Shown in pieces: positions 59,093-64,000 of a DNA stretch of 64,000 nt. The notes below the pieces were generated by a model. It was given only the letters and a program-made list of their open reading frames with translations, ran no database searches and was not told the DNA's origin. The position numbers were made by a program, and so were the translations under genes. Position 1 is the first letter of the stretch; every line of letters begins with the position of its first letter. Source of the stretch: Streptomyces sp. NBC_01460 (GTDB lineage: Bacteria > Actinomycetota > Actinomycetes > Streptomycetales > Streptomycetaceae); the NCBI RefSeq assembly GCF_036227405.1, contig NZ_CP109473.1, forward strand, positions 1,488,001 to 1,552,000, read 5' to 3'.

Positions 59093-59757
59093 CCATCCGC
59101 GTCCTGATCGCCGACGACCAGATGATGGTCCGTCAGGGCTTCACCGTACTGTTGAACGCCGAGCCCGGCATCGAGGTCGTCGGTCAGGCGGTGGACGGTC
59201 TGGACGCGCTGGAGAAGGCCGCCGAACTGGGCCCGGACGTCGTACTGATGGACATACGGATGCCCCGCCTGGGCGGCATCGACGCCACGCGCCGTCTCAC
59301 CGGGGAGCCCGGTTCCGCGGTGAAGGTGCTCGTCCTGACCACCTTCGACCTCGACGAGTACGTCTACGAGGCGCTCCGCGCAGGTGCCTCCGGGTTCCTG
59401 CTGAAGGACGCCTCGGCCGACGAACTCGCCCAGGCCGTACGGGTGGTGGCGGCCGGGGACGCGCTGCTCGCCCCGAACCTCACCAAGCGCCTGATCGCCG
59501 AGTTCTCCCGGGTGAGCGCCGGAACGCGCGCTCCGCGGACGCAGCGCTTCGGTGACCTGACGGAACGGGAGACGGAGGTGCTGTCCCTGATCGCGCAGGG
59601 CCTCTCGAACGCGGAGATCGCGGCGGGCCTGGTGGTCGCGGAACAGACCGTGAAGACCCATGTGAGCCGGATCCTGGTGAAACTGGGTCTGCGCGACCGC
59701 ACCCAGGCGGCCGTGTTCGCCTACGAGTCGGGGCTGGTGCGCCCGGCGGGTTACTGA
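59089..59757 (+). CDS. NarL/LuxR-type response regulator
   Basis: A 222-residue regulator. The receiver has the acidic pair (VLIADDQMMVRQGF), phospho-acceptor Asp55 (VVLMDIRMPRLGGID) and the conserved LLKDAS lysine. The C-terminal LuxR helix-turn-helix is LTERETEVLSLIAQGLSNAE, then VVAEQTVKTHVSRILVKLGL. The ATGA overlap with the kinase gene makes the pair certain. Its stop is interlocked with the stop of the next, convergent gene. Confidence 0.95.
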   Translation: MTIRVLIADDQMMVRQGFTVLLNAEPGIEVVGQAVDGLDALEKAAELGPDVVLMDIRMPRLGGIDATRRLTGEPGSAVKVLVLTTFDLDEYVYEALRAGASGFLLKDASADELAQAVRVVAAGDALLAPNLTKRLIAEFSRVSAGTRAPRTQRFGDLTERETEVLSLIAQGLSNAEIAAGLVVAEQTVKTHVSRILVKLGLRDRTQAAVFAYESGLVRPAGY

Positions 59758-60914
59758 GCCGCGGGGAGCGCGCCGTACACCGCGTCGACCAGCGCCATCT
59801 TCCGCGGGTCGTCGGCGATGTTCGGGCCCATGCGGTTCATGACGTAGCCGAGCGCGATCCCGGCCTCGGGGTCGGCGAGACCGCAGGAGCCGCCCGCCCC
59901 GTCGTGGCCGACGGCGCGCGGGTTGGGGCCGTACGAGGCGTTCGGGCCGCTCAGCCAGAGGCCGAGGCCCAGCTCGGTCTCGTGGGCGAAGCCCGCCCCC
60001 AGCACCAGGTCCCGGCAGCTGCCCTGCCCTTCGCGGACCCGCTCGGCCGCCTCCTCGGACAGGATCCGGCGGCCGTCGAGGGTGCCGCGCCCGGCGAGGA
60101 TGCCGTAGAGGGAGGCGACCGCGCGGGCCGTGCCGTGGCCGTTGGCCGCCGGGATCTCGGCGGCCCGCCAGCCGGGGGTGTTGGCGGCCGCGATGCCCGT
60201 ACCGGGGTTGAGCAGCGAGGCGACGGCCACCGGTGGCATCGCCGCGAACAGGGCGGCCTGTTCGCGGGAGACGGCCTTCGGCTGGACCAGCTCGGCGACG
60301 CGTCCGGCGTCCTGCTCCGGGAGGCCCACCGAGAAGTCGATGGAGAGGGGGCCGGTGATCTCCTGCCGGAGGAACTCCCCGGGCAGCAGGCCGGTGACCC
60401 GGCGGACCACCTCGCCGACGAGGAAGCCGTAGGAGATCGCGTGGTACCCGGAGCGGGTGCCCGGCTCCCACCAGGGTTCGGTGGCCGCGAGGCGGGCCGT
60501 GGTCAGCTCCCAGTCGTAGAGCTCGGCCAGGGTGTGCGGATCACGCAGCCCCGCGACGCCGGAGCGGTGCGAGAGCAGATGCCGTACGCGCACGGACTCC
60601 TTGCCCGCGGCGGCGAACTCGGGCCAGTACGCCGACACCGGGGCGTCCAGGTCCAGGAGGCCGCGGTCGACGAGGACGTGGGCGCAGAGCGCGGTCGGGC
60701 CCTTCGTGGTGGACCAGACGTTGACCACGGTGTCCCGCTCCCACGGGCGGGTCCGCGCACCGTCGGCCCAGCCGCCCCAGAGGTCCACCACGGGGGCGCC
60801 GTCGAGCAGGACGGTCACCGCCGCGCCCAGCTCGTCGCGCTCGGCGAAGTTCGCCTCGAACGCGTCGCGCACCGCGGCGAACCGGTCGTCACAGTGGCCT
60901 TGGATCTGGGGCAC
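59751..60914 (-). CDS. Beta-lactamase-fold serine hydrolase (EstB / class C type)
   Basis: A 387-residue cytosolic hydrolase. The SxxK motif is WSTTKGPTALCAH with Ser68 and Lys71, the second motif is YHAISYGFLVGEV with Tyr, and the third is GHDGAGGSCG in place of KTG. There is no signal peptide, so it is more likely an esterase than a resistance enzyme. The start is MPQIQGHCDD. It converges with the response regulator with a 7-base overlap. Confidence 0.9.
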   Translation of the reverse strand: MPQIQGHCDDRFAAVRDAFEANFAERDELGAAVTVLLDGAPVVDLWGGWADGARTRPWERDTVVNVWSTTKGPTALCAHVLVDRGLLDLDAPVSAYWPEFAAAGKESVRVRHLLSHRSGVAGLRDPHTLAELYDWELTTARLAATEPWWEPGTRSGYHAISYGFLVGEVVRRVTGLLPGEFLRQEITGPLSIDFSVGLPEQDAGRVAELVQPKAVSREQAALFAAMPPVAVASLLNPGTGIAAANTPGWRAAEIPAANGHGTARAVASLYGILAGRGTLDGRRILSEEAAERVREGQGSCRDLVLGAGFAHETELGLGLWLSGPNASYGPNPRAVGHDGAGGSCGLADPEAGIALGYVMNRMGPNIADDPRKMALVDAVYGALPAAQ

Positions 60915-61008
60915 GGGTCTCTCCTCGTCTCGGTGCCACGCACCATACCGACTGGTCGGACTGGCGGGAAGGCGCCGTACGGCCCGTTCCTTCGACCGGG
61001 TGATCCGG

Positions 61009-61584
61009 TCAGCGCGGCAGCGCTTCGAAGCTGACGCTCCAGCGCCCCGGGGATCCCGTGATCGTCACGGCGGAGAGCGGCCGGACGTCGACGTTCCAGT
61101 ACGTCGACGGCGGGGCGTTCAGGGCGTACACCAGAACCGCGCGGACGACGGCGGGTTCGGCGACGGCGACGAGGGCGCCCTCCTGGACCGGACGGGTGTC
61201 GAGCCAGCTTCCCACCCTGGATATGAAGGCGAGCAGGGATTCCCCGCCGTGCGGGGCGGAGCGCGGATCGGCGAGCCAGGCGTCCACGGCGGCCGGCTCG
61301 CGGGCGGCGACCTCGGACAGGGTCAGCCCCCTCCAGCGGCCCATGTCGCAGTCGCGCAGGGCGAGCTGGACGAGCGGGGCGAAACCCAGGGCGTCACCCG
61401 TGGCGCGGCTGCGCGGGGTCGGCGAGCAGTAGCGCAGCTCGGCGGCGCCGAGCCGCACCAGGGTGTGGGCGGCGAGCTGGACCTCACGCCAGCCGGCGTG
61501 GTCGAGCGGCCGGTCGTCGTCGAAACGCTCGGCGAGGAGGGCGGAGCTGCGTGCTGCGGCGACCAGGGACACCCGAACACTCAT
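61009..61584 (-). CDS. Histidine-phosphatase-fold protein lacking catalytic histidines
   Basis: A 191-residue protein of the phosphoglycerate-mutase fold. The general layout is kept: YCSPTPRSRATGDALGFAPL for the SP-R-A-x-x-TA segment and DCDMGRWRGLTLSEVAAREP, HGGESLLAFISRV. The first-strand RHG motif is AARSS, however, and the strand that should carry the second catalytic His reads VAVAEPAVVRAVL. Both active-site His are absent, so a phosphohistidine mechanism is not possible. It may have a binding role. Confidence 0.8.
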   Translation of the reverse strand: MSVRVSLVAAARSSALLAERFDDDRPLDHAGWREVQLAAHTLVRLGAAELRYCSPTPRSRATGDALGFAPLVQLALRDCDMGRWRGLTLSEVAAREPAAVDAWLADPRSAPHGGESLLAFISRVGSWLDTRPVQEGALVAVAEPAVVRAVLVYALNAPPSTYWNVDVRPLSAVTITGSPGRWSVSFEALPR

Positions 61585-61649
61585 GGGCGCGATCGTGGGG
61601 CCCGGCGCCGCGCCGGTCAAGAGGGCGGTGCGCCGCGGGCGTCCGCGCC

Positions 61650-62087
61650 TCAGCCCGCCTGGAGGACCATCCACATGTCCGGCTCGGGGAGCGGGGTGAA
61701 GCCGAGCCTCGCGTAGACCCCGTGGGCGTCCTTGGTGGCGAGCAGGAACCGGCGCACCCCCAGCGGGGACAGTTCGTCGCGGACGGTGGTGACGAGCCGG
61801 GTGCCGAGGCCGTGGCCGCGCGCCGCGCGGTCCACGTAGACGTCGCAGATCCAGGCGAAGGAGGCGCGGTCGGTCACCACGCGCGCGTAGGCCGTCTGCT
61901 CGCCCGAAGCGACGTCGTAGGCACCGAAGTTGAGCGAGCCCGCCATCATCCGGTCCTGCTTCTCCCGGGTGCGTCCGAGCGCCCAGTAGGCGTCCGTGGA
62001 CAGCCAGTGGTGGACGCGGGCGGCGTCGAGCCGGGTGGGGTCGTCGGAGATCTCGTAGGACCGCTCGGCGGTGTCGTTGCCGTTCAT
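61650..62087 (-). CDS. Small GNAT acetyltransferase
   Basis: A 145-residue acetyltransferase. The acetyl-CoA loop is YVDRAARGHGLGTRLVTTVR and the ending is KDAHGVYARLGFTPLPEPDM. The phrase DPTRLDAARVHHWLSTDAYW near the start marks a subgroup often annotated as YbbM-like acetyltransferase. Its start overlaps the MocR stop by 4 bases (ATGA), so the two are co-translated. The acceptor is unknown. Confidence 0.88.
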   Translation of the reverse strand: MNGNDTAERSYEISDDPTRLDAARVHHWLSTDAYWALGRTREKQDRMMAGSLNFGAYDVASGEQTAYARVVTDRASFAWICDVYVDRAARGHGLGTRLVTTVRDELSPLGVRRFLLATKDAHGVYARLGFTPLPEPDMWMVLQAG

Positions 62088-63544
62088 CCCGGGAGGCTAT
62101 CCCCCGGTCCCCGTAGCCCGTCGACCGCTTTACGCAGCCTGCGCACCCCCTCCGAGATCTCGGCGGGACCCGAGAGCGCGGCGAAGCTCAGCCTGACGTG
62201 TCCGGCGGGGGGTTCGGCGCAGTGGTACGGACGGCCGGGCGCCACGGCGACGCCGGCCCGCAGGGCGGCGGAGACCAGGGCGGGCTCGCCGGCCACCGGG
62301 CCGGGCAGCCGGAGCCAGATGCTGCCGCCGCCCGACGGCACGTGCGGCAGGGCGAGTTCGGGCAGCTGACCGCGGACGGCCGCCGTCATCGCCGTGCGGC
62401 GGGCGGCGAGTTCGGCGGCCACGGCGCGGAGATGGCGCTCCCAGGAAGGGGAGCCGACGAGTTCGAGCGCGGCCTCCTGGATCGGGCGCGGCACGAAGAA
62501 GCTGTCGACGACCTGGATGGCGCGCAGCCGTTCCAGCACGGGGCCGCGGGCGGCCAGCGCGCCGACCCGGAGGCTGGGTGAGGTGATCTTGGTGAGGGAG
62601 CGCACATGGACGACGACGCCGTCCGGGTCGTGCGCGGCCAGGGGCTCGGGCAGGGGGCCCGCGTCCGCGTGGACGAGATGGCGGGCGAAGTCGTCCTCGA
62701 CGACGAAGGCGCCCGCTTCCCGGGCCGCGCGCACGATCCGTTCGCGCCGCTCCGGAGCAAGGATCACGCCCGTCGGATTCTGGAAGAGGGGCTGGCAGAC
62801 GAAGACCCTGGCCCCGGTGGCGCGGAAGGCGGCTTCCAGCAGGTCGGGGCGCACCCCGTCGGCGTCCACCGGGACGGGGACCGGCCGCAGGCCGGTGGCG
62901 CGGGCGGCGGCCAGCATGCCCGGATAGGTGGGCGATTCGACGAGCACCGGGGCGCCGGGCGGGGCGAGCGCCCGCAGCGCGGTGGCCAGGGCGCTCTGCC
63001 CTCCGGCGGTGATCAGCACGTCGGCCCCGGTGAAGGCGGGGCCGATCTCCCGGGCGAACCAGGAGCGCAGCTCGGCCAGGCCGTCGGTGGGCGGCCTGCC
63101 CCACGCGCCCGGACGGCGTCCGGCCCGGGCCAGCGCGGCAGCCATCGCCCGCTCGGGCTGGAGGCCGGGGTGGAGGTAGCCGCCGTTGAATTCGATCACT
63201 CCGGGCGGCGGTGCGGCGAGGGTGACGAGGACCCCTGACGCGTCGACGGTGCGGGGCACGACCTCGGGTCCGCCGCCGCCGCTGAGCGAGACCTCCTGCC
63301 AGGAGGTGTCGCCCGGGGCGGGGGCGGCGCCGCGGGTCTCGGCCCGGAAGGCCCCGGAGCCAGGCCGGGTGACGACCAGCCCTTCGGCGGCGAGCTGCGC
63401 GACGGCCCGGGAGACGGTCACCGGGCTGACCTTGAAGCGCTCGACGAGTGCGCGGCTCGACGGCAGCTTCTCACCTGACGAGTAGCGGTTCAGCTCCCCT
63501 CTGAGGGAAACCACCAATGCGGCCACACTGCTACGCTCATGCAT
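62084..63544 (-). CDS. MocR/PdxR-type regulator (GntR HTH fused to aminotransferase)
   Basis: A 486-residue regulator. The N-terminal GntR winged helix (residues 10-72) contains SSRALVERFKVSPVTVSRAV. The rest is a type I aminotransferase fold with VLITAGGQSALATALRALAP and HVRSLTKITSPSLRVGALA, whose Lys should bind PLP. Such proteins use PLP as effector. The ATG has no ribosome site and overlaps the start codon of the divergent EamA gene, so both messages are likely leaderless. It probably controls that exporter. Confidence 0.9.
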   Translation of the reverse strand: MHERSSVAALVVSLRGELNRYSSGEKLPSSRALVERFKVSPVTVSRAVAQLAAEGLVVTRPGSGAFRAETRGAAPAPGDTSWQEVSLSGGGGPEVVPRTVDASGVLVTLAAPPPGVIEFNGGYLHPGLQPERAMAAALARAGRRPGAWGRPPTDGLAELRSWFAREIGPAFTGADVLITAGGQSALATALRALAPPGAPVLVESPTYPGMLAAARATGLRPVPVPVDADGVRPDLLEAAFRATGARVFVCQPLFQNPTGVILAPERRERIVRAAREAGAFVVEDDFARHLVHADAGPLPEPLAAHDPDGVVVHVRSLTKITSPSLRVGALAARGPVLERLRAIQVVDSFFVPRPIQEAALELVGSPSWERHLRAVAAELAARRTAMTAAVRGQLPELALPHVPSGGGSIWLRLPGPVAGEPALVSAALRAGVAVAPGRPYHCAEPPAGHVRLSFAALSGPAEISEGVRRLRKAVDGLRGPGDSLPG

Positions 63545-63564
63545 GACAGCACAGAATAGCGCTA
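63532..63564. promoter_or_regulatory. Overlapping divergent promoters of mocR-type and eamA-type genes
   Basis: TACGCT (63532-63537) can be the -10 for the plus-strand gene, 5 bases before its ATG. TATTCT on the minus strand (63558 to 63553) can be the -10 for the MocR gene, 8 bases before its ATG. The palindrome TAGCGCTA (63557-63564) overlaps the latter. No good -35 is seen on either side. Confidence 0.45.
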
Positions 63565-64000
63565 CTGCCCGCCCGGCGATAGCGGTCGAGGCGGCCCCCG
63601 CGGTCGACGCCGCCCTCCCCACCGTGCGCCGCGGACCCGGAAGCGGTGTCCTTCTCGCCGGCCTCGGCGTACTCGCCTTCTCGCTGACCTTCCCCTCCAC
63701 CGTGTGGGGGCTGGAGAGCTTCGGCCCCTGGTCCCTGGTCGCGCTGCGCAGCGCGCTCGCCGCACTGATCGCCGGATGCGCCCTGCTCGCGGGCCGCGTC
63801 CCGGTGCCCGCGCGCCGCCACTGGGCCGGACTCGCGGTCGTGGCGGGCGGCGTGGTGGTGGGGTTCCCCCTGCTGACCTCGCTGGCGCTGCAGACCTCGA
63901 CGAGTTCGCACGCGGCCGTCGTGGTGGGGCTGCTGCCCCTCACGACCGCCCTCCTCTCGGCCCTGCGCACCGGGTCGCGGCCTCCTCGTGCCTTCTGGGC
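63543..64000 (+). CDS. EamA/DMT-family exporter, cut by the right edge
   Basis: The visible 152 residues begin MTAQNSATARPAIAVEAAPA, then RGPGSGVLLAGLGVLAFSLT and FPSTVWGLESFGPWSLVALR. This is the first EamA repeat: helix 1, then the conserved P-x-x-x-R helix 2, with further helices AALIAGCALLAG and LAVVAGGVVVGFPLLTSLAL. It should export small metabolites such as amino acids. The ATG at 63543 shares two bases with the MocR start. No ribosome site is present; the protein is probably translated from a leaderless message. Confidence 0.85.
   Translation, partial: MTAQNSATARPAIAVEAAPAVDAALPTVRRGPGSGVLLAGLGVLAFSLTFPSTVWGLESFGPWSLVALRSALAALIAGCALLAGRVPVPARRHWAGLAVVAGGVVVGFPLLTSLALQTSTSSHAAVVVGLLPLTTALLSALRTGSRPPRAFW

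Overview
The window is about 72% GC, with codon third positions almost all G or C, short intergenic gaps and many 4-base ATGA gene overlaps. Together with ssgB, a sporulation gene confined to morphologically complex actinomycetes, and an arginine cluster in the order argC-J-B-D-R, this points to the chromosome core of a Streptomyces. From memory, the gene order follows the S. coelicolor region from about SCO1536 (ssgB is SCO1541) to SCO1590 (argR to argC is SCO1576-1580). No insertion sequence, phage, CRISPR array or biosynthetic gene cluster was seen, so this is mostly ordinary core genome with some unusual details.

Layout. 1-6300: sugar ABC importer (partial permease, lipoprotein), tRNA-Val(CAC), ssgB, a CGNR zinc-finger protein, a LacI repressor, and operator-like sites shared by the importer and the repressor. 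6300-14400: small membrane protein, DsbA-like protein, GNAT, p-aminobenzoate genes (pabB-pabC), a five-tRNA cluster (Gly, Cys, three Val-GAC), an OFA-type MFS carrier with its 38-residue partner, a zinc-ribbon protein and an APH-fold kinase. 14600-20300: alpha/beta hydrolase, M29-like metalloprotein, OPT-family transporter and IclR regulator, probably for peptide use. 20500-29500: a membrane Ser/Thr kinase facing a TrmH methylase across a minisatellite, then cobalamin genes cobA, cobT (fused to a BluB-like domain and a long Pro/Ala/Glu-rich N-terminus) and cobL. 29500-33400: metN-I-Q methionine importer with a possible leader peptide. 33600-40600: small membrane proteins, GNAT, sigma-like factor, glpQ phosphodiesterase, acyltransferase, TetR plus 14-TM exporter, HAD protein.

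40600-51000 holds an aldo/keto reductase, argH with one ARG-box-like operator, HEAT-repeat, flavin-fold and L,D-transpeptidase-like genes, then the argCJBDR operon behind tandem ARG-box-like sites. 51000-64000 holds an HxlR regulator divergent from an alpha/beta hydrolase, SRPBCC and DUF2199 proteins, a LysR effector domain without a helix-turn-helix divergent from a DUF5997 gene, a secreted hydrolase-acyltransferase-two-component operon, a beta-lactamase-fold hydrolase, a degenerate histidine-phosphatase-fold protein, a GNAT, and a MocR regulator whose start codon overlaps that of a divergent EamA exporter cut by the right edge.

Working units: the arginine genes form one ArgR-controlled regulon; metNIQ is a single importer; cobA/cobT/cobL belong to one pathway; the two-component pair is translationally coupled to a secreted hydrolase and a membrane acyltransferase. 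The least expected features are tandem duplications anchored on stop codons at two convergent gene junctions, the CobT-BluB fusion, the candidate Met/Cys-rich leader peptide before metN, and the MocR/EamA start-codon overlap.
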